DNA from: Latrodectus hesperus
Lineage: Eukaryota; Arthropoda; Arachnida; Araneae; Theridiidae
NCBI GenBank assembly: GCA_037975125.1
Contig: CM075852.1
Coordinates: 10,029,800-10,093,799 of the forward strand
Direction: 5' to 3'
DNA length: 64,000 bases
The stretch's first letter is position 1. The number at the start of each line of letters is the position of its first letter. The position numbers and the translations under genes were made by a program. The notes below the pieces were generated by a model. It worked only from the letters and a program-made list of their open reading frames with translations, was not told where the DNA came from and searched no databases. Shown in pieces: positions 12,746 to 24,429 of this stretch.

Positions 12746-13795
12746 AAAATGTATTAAAAGCTATGTTGTAATTAATAATTAAAAACCACAAAGTTCAGTT
12801 TAAATTAATCGTTACTTTTAATTCATATTATATTCATATCAATTACAGTCTTAAAACGTTTAGGTTTTATTGAAATAATTCTTTTAATTGTTTTATTCGC
12901 TTGAACATACATACTCTCCAATAATCAATACTAATATCCCTCTGCCATTTACATTTAATCGCATAAATTTAGTTTAGTTAAAACAAGTATTCAAGGGTGA
13001 AGTAAAAAACGGCTGAAAATAATATAATTTACGAAAAGCTTTTAAGAATGACGTTTTTAATTTTGTTAGATAGGAAGTCTGGATTTAATACCTTCAAAGG
13101 AGAAGATTAAATTAATATAATGGATAAAGAAAGTAATTTAGTTTGCTTTCATAATTTAGAGACTTTCCTATAAACTTAATCTCCCATCATTTATGAGCAC
13201 AGTGCTGGGATTTAGAAACTACCCTTTTTATTTGCTGTGCTTTTTTGTTTGGTTAATGTTATGAACATTTTAGGCGACAAAATTAGAAACTTTATGAAAA
13301 AAATGACAACAGTCTTTTATGAAATTCTCGCTTTGAGTTCTAATCTAAATTGCGCATTGTTAAACTAATAGTTTGGATAAGTCTTTTGTGTGTTCTTATA
13401 TGCCTGTTGGGCGACTTCAGTGGGAACTGTTTTTCATAAAGTAACTTAGGAATTAAAATGTCGGTATGGTTATTGTGTAACATATTACGTAAAAGTTTAT
13501 GTTATCCCAAGTGATTTTTTACATTGTTTTTTTCAATTGCTTCAGTCAATGATTCATTAAAGTGCTTTTTTATTTTGTATTCTAAACACATATAACATAA
13601 TGATAGTTAAAAGGGTATTCAAACCACATTAATCACTCCAATTTTGTTTTGTGAATGTAGATATAGATTAAAGATTTATTTGTATTGTATAGCAAATAAA
13701 ATTCATATAAAAACTATTTTGTGAACACTGAATAATCACTTTAACATCAATGAGTAAAATCTTATTAGGAAGACTACGTATCATACCTGCAGTAA
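12746..13795. other. AT-rich noncoding stretch
   Basis: No gene, microsatellite or repeat family is recognised. Confidence 0.55.
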
Positions 13796-14901
13796 ATGTA
13801 TGCCAAAACCCAAGGAAAAACAAAAGAAGTTAGTTATTTTAAAAAATCTATTTTTCGATTGTCATTGAGACACATTCTGAAAGTAGGATCATATTTTTTT
13901 AACCATTATGTTTCTTTCGCTGCAGCTGAGATCCTGAGTACGTCACTTTATGACGATTCTCATTGGTTTAATATATCCATGACGTCAGATAACGTTTCAT
14001 CCACGTCCCATCGCATTGAGAATCCAATACAGGTAACTACAACTTGTCTTGAATATAGAATCAAAGGCCGCGAACCAGCTCCCGTAAACCCTGGTGTTAT
14101 GCGTTCCGTGCCTAGGGCTAATTGACACCGCGGTATTGGTGTCTTAACGGAGCCTCTAGTTGTTTGGCGAACTTCTAGAGTAATTTGCCTTGCCCAGTAA
14201 CTCAGGCAATGCTGGGTGGACTTATATTACCTGAGCTTTTTAATTGTCTATCTTGTGGCTGAAAAGACACAAGAAGTAACAAACCTTTCTGCATTTGCAG
14301 GTGAAGCCTCTGAAGTAGACCTTGCTGAAAAAGACAAGGGAACTCAGAGGCAATCTTGTAAAGGGGCAGCAATGTATCCTTCATTTGAGGTAGAAATTAC
14401 CTCTAAACCATCTTCTTCTGGTGAAAGTCAGGAAGCTATTCCTAGCATGACTGAATTTCTGACCAGATGGAACTGTTTCAGCAAGACCTTATCTGCTGGA
14501 ATTGTCATATGCAAGAGGAAACGGCAGATCATGTCATTTACAAATGTGAGGCTCTTGCCCTCCCTAAATTAACTTCTTTAGGCTTCATCCATACTAGAGA
14601 GTTACACCTAGACTCCATTAAAGGGTTATCGGACTTTATTAGTAAAGTGGGTGACCCAAGCAACTGGAACTAGGAAACATTGGGTTTGGAGTTAATGGTA
14701 CAAAATGCTAATAAAAGCAGAGGTGCCCAATGGCATACAAACTCAATTTTAAGAAGAAGAAGAACTACAACTTGTCGAAGAATTTGGTGCCTGCCTTCAA
14801 ATCTCATTTTTCGAGTGGCAGCAAAAAAGGCGAAGTTCATCATCGAATGTATGAGAATTTTGTTGAAGTTCATTTGGTTAATAGAACGATTTCTTACATA
14901 A
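13796..14901 (+). other. unrecognised open frame interrupted by a LINE-derived insertion
   Basis: Left of the insertion a frame opens at ATG 13796 and runs to the target site at 14048. Right of it, a frame runs from the second target copy to TAA at 14899-14901. If the insert and one copy of the 14-base target duplication are discounted, the two frames are in register and form one open frame of about 125 codons. Part of it, roughly 13926-14032, is also bounded by an acceptor-like tttcgctgcag and a donor-like CAG-GTAACT, so it may instead be an exon with the insertion just inside the intron. Composition is less AT-biased than the neighbours. No domain is recognised and chance is possible. Confidence 0.25.
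14049..14762 (+). mobile_element. internally deleted LINE derivative, copy 1 (5'-truncated)
   Basis: Flanked by a perfect 14-base target-site duplication AACTACAACTTGTC (14035-14048 and 14763-14776), which fixes both ends. The left part, to about 14466, holds a LINE leader-like region and a Ser/Glu-rich frame (pieces AFAGEASEVDL and SGESQEAIPSM). The right part, from about 14467, matches the 3' end of the LINE at 36480-36776, including the tail of ORF2 with its Cys/His knuckle and a closing AAG-repeat tail. The reverse transcriptase and endonuclease are absent and the two frames are not in register at the join. The same join occurs in copy 2 at 20241-21061. It is probably copied in trans by a full-length relative. 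Confidence 0.85.
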
Positions 14902-16287
14902 AAAGCAAAGCATCGGTGTGAGAAAAGGTGTTTTATTCTGATTCACAAGACATTAACGCATGAACAATAGAACAGCAAATAAAGCAAAGACATGACAAAA
15001 CATGGACTTTATGGTTAGTTTAAATCGGCAAGGACGATTTAAATTTTTAAAAATTTCATTCATTAATAGAATTTAAAGTTAATAATTGTAATATTTTTTA
15101 ACAATCTGTTTTGAATCTTAAGACAATTGTCTTGCTTGAGACAGCATTAAATATTCTACTTTGCATATAACATATAATAGTGATGAAAATCAGATTTGCT
15201 AAAATATAGTCTCAAAATGTTCGGTAAATTTCTTAAAATTGTTTTTTTTTAGCATTTACTTTACTGCTTAGTAACTCAAGTCTAAAAATCAAATTCCTGC
15301 TCAAAAATTTAATATAGAGTATATTTTTAAAATTCAATTTTCAACATTTCTTCAATTAAAATTTCTAGATAAAAGTAACTATCACCTATTTTTTTTTAAA
15401 ATGCCTAATTTAACAAAAAGTTCTTTGAAAATTATTTTTAAGCATCTAAATACATAAAATACTTTACATTTTTGAATATAAATGTAATGATTTCTTTATT
15501 ATTTTAGAGAATCAAATCAGCATTTAAGACATGCGAATCTTATATAGACGCCATTTTTAACTGGATTAAAAATTTTTTGAACTTGTAATAAAGAAAAGTG
15601 AAGGCTCTTTCTATCGCAGCAGAGGCGACTTCTCAGATAGTTTCGCTCGAAATTGTTTTCTACCCTCTTCTTGAAAACATATCCGAATCTCCGATCTCTT
15701 ACAATTTCATATAAGCACTTTTTTGAAAAAACTCTTTGACATCATCCCCTTTTTATAATTACCTTCTTACAGAGCTTCTTTCTATTAAATTAGTTTTATC
15801 AGTGACTTTAGGTCTTTTTTTTATAAGTGTATCATTTTAGCTATCAAAAACTCTTGTAAAATGATTTTCTGGCTCTGATTACAAGTTTCTTCAGAAGTTT
15901 GACTAATTTTTATAGACATATCTTAAAAACTACCACATTCACCAAAAGTGATCAAACTTTGCAATTTTTTTGAAACAACAAATATACCAAATTTCATCAA
16001 AATCCGATGTGAGAACGGGGTTTGTGCGAGCAGGATCCTTAGATTATAATTACCCTGTATATGTACCGGAAATTTTAGGAATTTCACTAGGGATAGTATC
16101 CATATTTTTTAAAATTGAATTATTGAAACAATTTAAAAAATATTAAATGGTGGCTTTAAAATATATCCTTTAATAAAAAAATTGCATTGTTTTTTAAAAA
16201 TATTTAAGATTTAGTTTTGCTGATCACAATTTTAAAACTAAATATTTTCCAGTTTTTAAAATTTGTTATAACAATAACTTTTATGAT
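14902..16287. other. noncoding stretch, partly less AT-rich
   Basis: No gene is recognised. A patch at about 15600-15720 and another at about 15950-16085 (with CGATGTGAGAACGGGG and GAGCAGGATCC) are less AT-rich and may be pieces of unclassified repeats. Confidence 0.4.
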
Positions 16288-16351
16288 AAGTCCAAAATAG
16301 TGTAGGATCTTTAAGTGACATTTTTAAAGATCCTACCTTATTTTTGGACTT
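16288..16351. repeat. near-perfect 27/28-bp hairpin with a 9-base loop
   Basis: Arms 16288-16314 and 16324-16351 both read AAGTCCAAAA...GTAGGATCTTTAA on their own strands, differing only around a TAGT/TAAG step with one extra base. The loop is GTGACATTT. Immediately to the right, 16360-16430 holds CTAGCATTGCTTGATCATC followed by GCAACAACAACAACATG, which resembles the reverse complement of a SINE 3' end seen near 57 kb. The hairpin may belong to that repeat. Confidence 0.65.
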
Positions 16352-16430
16352 GTTGGAAATAATGGATTTTATGGAGATGGTCTAGCATTGCTTGATCATC
16401 TGGGATTAGCAACAACAACAACATGATTAA

Positions 16431-17520
16431 GCTCTCTTGTTTACCATTTTTTTAAAATAGAAACATTTTTCATAATTAGCAAAGTTTGCTAACATGCTTA
16501 CAATAGCCTTTTTTCCATTAAAAAAAGTGTAAATGATAAATATTTAAAAATGTTGTGGTATGTTAAATTGCTTATAATAATTAAATGTAGTTTCGAATAA
16601 ATTAAAATTAATTATTAAATAACGAGCGAAATTGTAAAATGATTACATATATAAAATAATGAATAATTCCTACGAATTTAATTGTAATTATTTAAAAAAT
16701 AATTACAATTAATATAAAACTAAAGCAATAGTTTATAGTAAATTTAAATCTTTTAATAAAATATGCATGTAGAAGAGTTGTAAACAGCTAAAGTAGAAAT
16801 AAAACTATTTCTAATTTATAGCCAGTGAACGAGGTGCGAGAGAATGCCTCTTTCCGTCTCTAATACTCTTCAATTCAAATTCCTTTTCTGAATAATCACA
16901 TAGCTCCCCATTGTGAATAGTTTGTATGTGCAAATAGGTATTTAGGAAATGGTATTCTCTACTTACGCAAGAAATCTCTTGGGAGCAGTAAACTTGTATA
17001 AATATAAATATTTTACACCTCTCTACTACATTTACTTTCCAATTTTTCTTTTCCTCTTGACTATTTATTACGTTGTGCAAGACAACTCGAATGGATGTCT
17101 CGCTTCTTCCTGTCCCAATTCCAAATTGGATGCCTTGAAAAGCTCGCATATTTTCTAATGGGATTCACGTGTATTCCAGGAAATAAAAGGCACGTACTTG
17201 TGAAATGTGTTTTTACTGCGTAGATTTGATGAAATTGGAAAGACTACAAAAAAAAGTTAAGCAGCTATTTACCGCAGTCAATAAGTGGAAGGCAGAATAT
17301 TTTGAATAAATCATGAAAGATAAATTTTACGATAAGAAAATTTGTGTAAAATTTTATATAATTTATAAATTTATTTAAGATATAAGAGACATTTATTAAG
17401 ATTTAATTTCTTGTGAAATTCTATTCCTTCGAGAGTTTTATATTTCGTATTAAACTGATATCAAAACATTTCAATTCATAATTATTAATTCAAGGTGATT
17501 TAACTTATTTATATATATAC
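16431..17520. other. AT-rich noncoding stretch
   Basis: Open frames overlap on both strands at 16811-17158. The region 16820-17150 is less AT-rich, but no domain, splice structure or repeat family was recognised. Confidence 0.45.
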
Positions 17521-17528
17521 ATTTGACA

Positions 17529-17820
17529 AGGCGTTCTGGGGGCTTAATTGGTTAGGGCGTTTTTCTTGTTGCCGAAAGGTAATAGGTTCGAATCTAGACA
17601 TAAACGAAAATCCGCCTTGTTTACTAATGTTGATTTGGACACATAGAATATGTAATAGTTGCAATGTCTTCCATGTGAAATGTTATTTCCGGTATTCTTC
17701 TGTTTAACCCCTTTTTCTAAACTATGACGACATATTTTTTAATTCCGAAGGCATGACAACTGCCGGCCCCGCTATATAAAGGTGCCATTATGTTCACCTC
17801 TTATAGTGCTAAAGAGGCAA
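17529..17820 (+). mobile_element. tRNA-derived SINE, family D (plus orientation)
   Basis: The head reads GTTCTGGGGGCTTAATTGGTTAGGGCG (A-box region) and then GGTTCGAATCT (B box, 17585-17595). A body of about 220 bases follows, including GACAACTGCCGGCCCCGC and CTTATAGTGCTAAAGAG. A related head occurs in reverse at 49035-49300 (shared GGTTAGGG, TTCTTGTT and CGGAAAG/CGAAAGG). Ends are approximate. Confidence 0.6.
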
Positions 17821-17881
17821 AATTCTAATACCAAAAGACATAGAAAAGAATAATGGAAAAGAAACATATGAGAATAAAATG

Positions 17882-18864
<983 letters not shown>

Positions 18865-18928
18865 CAGACGGGGATCTATAGCTTGAATTGCATTCCGTGA
18901 ATTAATTCAAGCTATAGATCCCCGTCTG
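18865..18928. repeat. perfect 25-bp hairpin at the edge of a SINE
   Basis: Arms 18865-18889 and 18904-18928 are exact reverse complements (core CAGACGGGGATCTATAGC and its complement), separated by a 14-base loop. The right arm runs into a reversed tRNA-like SINE head, so the hairpin may arise from two head-to-head fragments of one element. Confidence 0.85.
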
Positions 18929-19021
18929 TAACATTAATGCCCCAGGGAAGATTTGAACTCTCAAATTGTTGAACAAAAGACAAGGGCGTTCATCATTTAG
19001 CTTCCAGCTGGCAGTACCATT
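18904..19021 (-). mobile_element. tRNA-derived SINE fragment, family E (minus)
   Basis: Read on the minus strand it has an A-box-like AGCTAAATGATGAACG, then GAGAGTTCAAATCTTCCC (B-box-like) and GGGGCATTAATGTTACAGACGGGG. It ends in the hairpin arm described at 18865-18928. It is a short, probably truncated copy. Confidence 0.45.
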
Positions 19022-19763
19022 TGGGACTGCAAGTATAGAGTTGTTATAAACTGCAAGAATAGAATTCAGGTTACATTACCATTTATTCGGTAACAAAATG
19101 CCGAATAACTTACAGAAGATACATTTTACAACGAGCGATTTATTTTAAAATATTATTGTAACATTAAATTTTTTATGAATACTCTTATCAATTTTAGAGA
19201 TTAGATGGTATGATTATATTTTTACAAGAAAATTTCATTGAAATTTAATGAGATTCAACGAAAGAACGTTTTTGATCGTTCAATATATCCCCCCCCACAA
19301 ATATATATCTTTTAAAATAATTTGTATTCGTGATTCAAATGAGAAAATCCTCTTTCAATAATGTAAAAAAATATTCTCTGTTAAAAGTAAAGTGAAATTC
19401 GATAAAAAAATGTGCAGTATTAAAAATAGGGAATTCTTATTAATGTGTTAATTTTAAAGAATGAATGACAAACAAAATGTATCGATTGATTTTCACTAAA
19501 ACACCGTCCTGTTTCTGTTAACTCCCAAAAAAAGTACTAAAAATGAAATGAAAATTGATTTCATAAATTATCAATGAAATGTATTATGTAAATTAGATTA
19601 AGACATTTTAAATTCAGCCCAGACTATCTTATTGGATAGATATTGATTGTTATATTCATACATTTATCTTGAGAAACTACTTTACTTTTTAAATATTTCG
19701 TACAAAAGTGTTTCTTTTCTCCATCAAATTCCATACTTTTATAAGTTGATCTTTTTTTTAATA
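19022..19763. other. AT-rich noncoding stretch
   Basis: Nothing recognised apart from a short C run at about 19290. Confidence 0.55.
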
Positions 19764-20035
19764 ACGCTGGGCACATGGTGACTAACCCAACCAAGGCCAG
19801 AAACCGCTACTCATTTGTCGTTACCCGGCGGCTATCAAAATCACGGAGGTGAGAAGCATTACCCACGCCATACACCCACCAATCCGTTTATAGGATGGGC
19901 CACACTCATAGATCATCTCAGAAGGAAGGATAGAGAAACACAGAGAGAAAGGAACACCCATGCCGAACGGGATTCGAGCTTGAGACCAACATCCTTGGAA
20001 TAATGAAAGCTAACTACTCAGTCATCGGTCGGCTA
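19764..20035 (-). mobile_element. tRNA-derived SINE, family A (minus orientation)
   Basis: On the minus strand this reads GCCGACCGATGACTGAGTAG (A-box region), a worn B box (CTCGAATCCCG), and then CTTTCTCTCTGTGTTTCTC, GGCCCATCCTATAAACGG, CGCCGGGTAACGACAAATGAG and GGCCTTGGTTGGG. This is the family A order seen at 12449 and 61136. The plus-strand open frame over it is not a gene. Confidence 0.8.
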
Positions 20036-20240
20036 TCATAAATAGAAGATGCTTACATACATTTTAGAGACTTTCATAAAAATTTATTTAAATTACTTTA
20101 CGTTTAAATTATAAAGTAAAACTCTTATAATTCTCAGACGTTTATTTAATTATTATTTATATTATTAAGTTCTAAAGTGCTTTGAAGAAATTTTGTTCAA
20201 AATGTGCCCATATATATGAGTAATATTCAAGGTAATTTTT
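20036..20240. other. short noncoding stretch with left target-site duplication
   Basis: AT-rich. It ends with AAGGTAATTTTT at 20229-20240, the left target-site duplication of the next element. Confidence 0.7.
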
Positions 20241-21061
20241 TCCTGGAACCAGGGGGTACGTGTACCTTTCTGGGGCTTGAGCAGCCACCAGGCGCGTCGG
20301 CATGTGGTGGATAGCCGAATGTCCTGTAGGAATGACAGGATAGCCTTGAATATAGAATCAGAGGGCGCGAACCAGCTCCCGTAAACCCTGGTGTTATGCG
20401 ACCCGTGCCTAGGCCTAATTGGCACCGCGGTATTGGTGTCTTAACGGAGCCTCTAGTTGCCTGGCGAACTTCTAGAGTAATTTGCCTTGCCCAGTAACTC
20501 AGGCAATGCTGGGTGGACTTTTATTACCTGAGCTTTTTAATTGTTATCTTGTGGCTGAAAAGACACAAGTAATAACAAACCTTTCTGCATTTGCAGGTGA
20601 AGCCTCTGAAGTAGACCTTCCTGAAAAAGACAAGGGAACTCAGAGGCAATCTTGTAAAGGGGCAGCAATGAATCCTTCACTTGAGGTAGAAATGACCTCC
20701 AAACCATCTTCTGGTGAAAGTCAGGAAGCTATCCCTAGCATGTCTGACTTTCTGACCAGATGGGACTGTTTCAGCAAGACCCTATCTGCTGGAAATGTCT
20801 TACGCAAGAGGAAACGGCAGAGCATATCATTTATGAATGCGAGGCTCTTGCACTCCCTAGATTAACTTCTTTAGGCATCATCCATACTAGAGAGTTACAC
20901 CTAGACTCCATTAAAGGGTTATCGGACTTTATTAATAAAGTGGGTGACCCGAGCAAATGGAACTAGGAAGCATTGGGTTTGGAGTTAATGGTACAAAATG
21001 CTGATAAAAGCAGAGGTGCCCAATAACATACAAACCCAATTCTAAGAAGAAGTAGAAGAAG
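20241..21061 (+). mobile_element. internally deleted LINE derivative, copy 2 (longer 5' end)
   Basis: Flanked by a 12-base target-site duplication AAGGTAATTTTT (20229-20240 and 21062-21073). It starts about 100 bases further upstream in the element than copy 1, with GGGGGTACGTGTACC and GGGCTTGAGCAGCCACC. From about 20344 onward it matches copy 1 closely. The Ser/Glu-rich frame (pieces EASEVDLPEKDKG and MTSKPSSGESQEAIPSM) stops being in register at the join near 20760. There the 3' end of ORF2 begins (FQQDPICWKC, then H and C of a CCHC knuckle) and ends at TAG near 20964. The tail is AAG/TAG-rich. No reverse transcriptase is present. Confidence 0.87.
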
Positions 21062-21138
21062 AAGGTAATTTTTCTATGGTTTCGCACACACAAGAAAAAT
21101 ATTCGAAATAAAAATGAATAAAAGGCTATTTAAAATGA

Positions 21139-21324
21139 GCCGTAGATGAGGAAAGCTTGAAGTGGAATGTTATCTTCACTTCCGATTTGGTAGAAGACAG
21201 GAACCGGAAACGATTTGATGACAAAGTAAGAATTTCTTTGCTCATAAATGAGGACAGCTTAACATCAGGTGTTCCTGAAATTCAATTCAATATGAAGAAA
21301 TGTAACTATGAATGCGAAGAACTT
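21139..21324 (+). other. candidate coding exon (unrecognised)
   Basis: A frame open from 21139 to TAA at 21337-21339 is acidic and well mixed in composition (pieces SDLVEDRNRKRFDDK, LINEDSLTSGVPEIQF and CNYECEEL), unlike the chance frames nearby. It contains a good donor, CTT-GTAAGTTCC, with GT at 21325. No in-frame ATG lies near the start and no convincing acceptor is seen upstream. No domain is recognised. It could be an exon, part of an unknown repeat, or chance. Confidence 0.25.
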
Positions 21325-21344
21325 GTAAGTTCCTTATAATAGGG

Positions 21345-23976
21345 CTTTTTCACACAATCTTATAAAAATTTAATGATCTCAAGAATAGTACTACACAGAA
21401 TCATCATTTTCCTTATACTTTTTGATTTAATTATTAATGTTTACTAGCGTTTTTAGTTATATTGAATGTCATGCAATAAAAAATGAATAGAAAACTCCAT
21501 CCAACCCAAAGAATTCTGATAACTTGTCTCCAATGTAATTAAAAGAATTTTGTATGGGGATATGTAAAAATTAAATATATATTCTACTTTTTTGAAATTT
21601 GTAATGTTATAATACTCTCGCATATAATTATTAAATGTGATTCCAGATATTTTAGAGTAATGATATTTTATTAAATGCGAAACAAAAAAATATTTATTGA
21701 AATTTTTTTATCTGACTTTTTTATATCTGTGTTTATTTTTTGTTTTGATTTGATTAAATGTTCAATAAAATTTGTTTGATTTTCTGTATTTAAAATCGAA
21801 GTTTATGTTTGAATATGAATCTATATGCGATGTTTCATTTCAAAGTAAGGAATTTTTTGATTTCCTAAGGCGAAACTATTTGAATACTTTATTACTTTAA
21901 TTTAAGTAGAAAAAAAAACCGAAAAAAGACTTATTTTCTTGTAATTATATTCAGATTTATCATTACTATATCTTGAATATTTTTAGTTCTGCTTTTTCTT
22001 ATGCTCTAAAACGATTTAGTATTTTCTATTTGATCAAAGAATATCTTTTCTGGAATAATTTTTCCAAAATATCTTTTCCAGAATTTGTGAAGTAATTTAA
22101 AATTTATCCAGGAGTTTTGCATTTGATACATATTAAATATGTAAGTTTAAATAAAAATGTCTCATTTTTTAAATATTACACGTACATTTTTAAAAGCAAT
22201 TTTTCAGCAAATATTTTACATATTATTCCATCTGTTCTTTTAAAATCACTATTTTTTGTTCAATGCAATAGAGCTCGTTTTTATCTTTATTTATAAATAC
22301 TTTCCAATCAGTTTGAAAATATGTATTTAATCATGATTTATTTTGAATAAAACTGGATAAAAATCTCTGAAATAACAATTTTGAGAGGAACTTAAATACA
22401 TCAAAATTATCTTTAATTCAAGTTAATTATTAAATTTGCATTCAAGTAAAATCTGACTTAAAATCATTAAAAAAATACCACTTATTTCTTAAACCCACAA
22501 ATCAGCTTACAAATCTGCAATACATTGCTTTATTGCTTTTAGTATGTGACACTTTTCTATATACGATGCCTTGATGGGTGAAATTATATTTGAATTAAAT
22601 ATACTTCATCAATTTCATTTTATGTATTTCATCTTGAAGGATATTCTTAAAGATAATTCTGTTGGGGAAATTTAGATCTCACTCACTCCAATTATTAAGT
22701 TAAGTACTGCAAATTTATATTTTAATAAAATTGATTTCTGATGTTGAATATTGTGACACATATTATGAGTCATTTTATTAAAAAGTTTTAATTTTTTAAG
22801 CTTTCATTTTTTTTTGTCTAATACTGATAAAATAATCTTTTTTTAATATTTAATTTTATACTTTATCATCATCATCAATTCATGCTGTTCCTTTAGTTGA
22901 GAGTCATATAAGAGTGCACATATTTATTTTCTAATTATATATTCAACTTTCCATTTTTAAAAGCAAACAGCACTTAAATGCGAGATTTTACTTTCTCGAA
23001 GACTTCACTAGAATGAAGTTGAGCAGAAGTAAATTGGAAAGAAAAGGCATTGACTTCATGGATTCTTTAACTTCGGTTGTGCTGCGGGGTGTTTATGATA
23101 CCATAAACTTTAATAATGGCCACATAACCAGGAAAACTTCATCATCTGGTGGGTTTTTATAGCCAAAGAAATGGTAAATAACCCACAGACCTAGTGATCA
23201 CATCGCTAACGAATTTGCCCGTGAGTTGAATAAGAGGTCGACGTGGACTTGACGTGCTTTGAAACCATGAAATTCTTCGATAAATGCACTTCATCACGTT
23301 TTGCATTTAATGGCGGACTCACATTAAAAACGAATCATTATTACCTGGATTACGAAAATCGTTATTTTATTCCTTAACGTGACTCTAACTGAGAATTGAC
23401 GATTTTTTTTTTTGCATTTAAAAATACTATAAGATAAAATTCAATTTTTTTTATTATTAGTAAATATAATTTTGAATTTTAATTATGATTTATAATAATA
23501 AAAGGATTCAGCAATAAATATTTTATGAATTTCACATAATTGAATAAAGAAATATATTTTCATTTAGTTAAATAATTTACAAAATATAGCGATGCATTAA
23601 TAGTGATTTAATATTTTTTGTTTTGAATACAAAATACATTCACAACATAAATTAATATTAATTTCAAATTTCATTTTTTTCCAATTCGAGCATATGTAAT
23701 TCACTAAAAGTATGCTTTTTGTAGAATATCTAAGATTTGTTCTTGTCAATAAATGTGTATAAGATAGTCTTAAGTCATAGTTTGTAAATTGCGGTAAAGA
23801 CCACAAATTCTATTCTTTTTTTCAATAGAATAATCATAGGCTTATTGTTTATGGATTTAGAGTTCGTCTATTTTGAGCCTGATTACGTCATTTAGTTTGA
23901 TGATTATTGGCTTTTCATTTAATATGTATTAGCTAAGAGTAATATTATCGAAAATTAATGATTTTCTTTATGAGAT
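21345..23976. other. AT-rich noncoding stretch
   Basis: No supported gene. A less AT-rich patch at about 23000-23290 holds a broken frame with the phrase SDHIANEFARELNKR, vaguely like the end of an RNase H domain but too short to call. Confidence 0.5.
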
Positions 23977-24022
23977 ATTGAAATGAAATTATAATGTTAT
24001 ATCATTATAACTTCATTTCAAT
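23977..24022. repeat. 20-bp hairpin, one mismatch, 6-base loop
   Basis: Arms 23977-23996 and 24003-24022 both read ATTGAAATGAA(A/G)TTATAATG. No gene context is visible. Confidence 0.7.
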
Positions 24023-24429
24023 CAGTTTCATTTCTTTCAATCAGTTTTATTTCATTAATTTCAGTTATTATAGTGGTATATCATGGATTGAGAGATGTTT
24101 TTTTTTCACCATTGCAATAACTCATCAAAAAGTGAAGTTCTTCATAATACTTTCTTGATTTCAACTTATCAAGTATATCGTATAATAATTTAATTGAATA
24201 TATTTCATTTATTCAGATGCATTGAGTTGTTTTTTATTTAATGCTCTCTTTATATTAGTAATATAGTTAAATGGTCTCTTCTTTTAACTTTGCTGTTAAT
24301 ATGAGGATTATCAACATAGTTAATTGATATAGTTAATAACATATTTAATGATATGTTTAACAATCTTTCTTACGTCTTTTAATTTTTTTAGCTAAAATTC
24401 AAATTATTTTTATTTTATAAGCGGTTGTA
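24023..24429. other. AT-rich noncoding stretch
   Basis: Contains several ATAGTTAAT-type repeats at about 24260-24350. No gene. TA at 24428-24429 is the left target-site duplication of the mariner. Confidence 0.6.

Noticed and set aside
23000..23290. Possible RNase H remnant (SDHIANEFARELNKR)
   Set aside because: Only one short phrase resembles the motif; surrounding frames have stops and no second motif supports a LINE.
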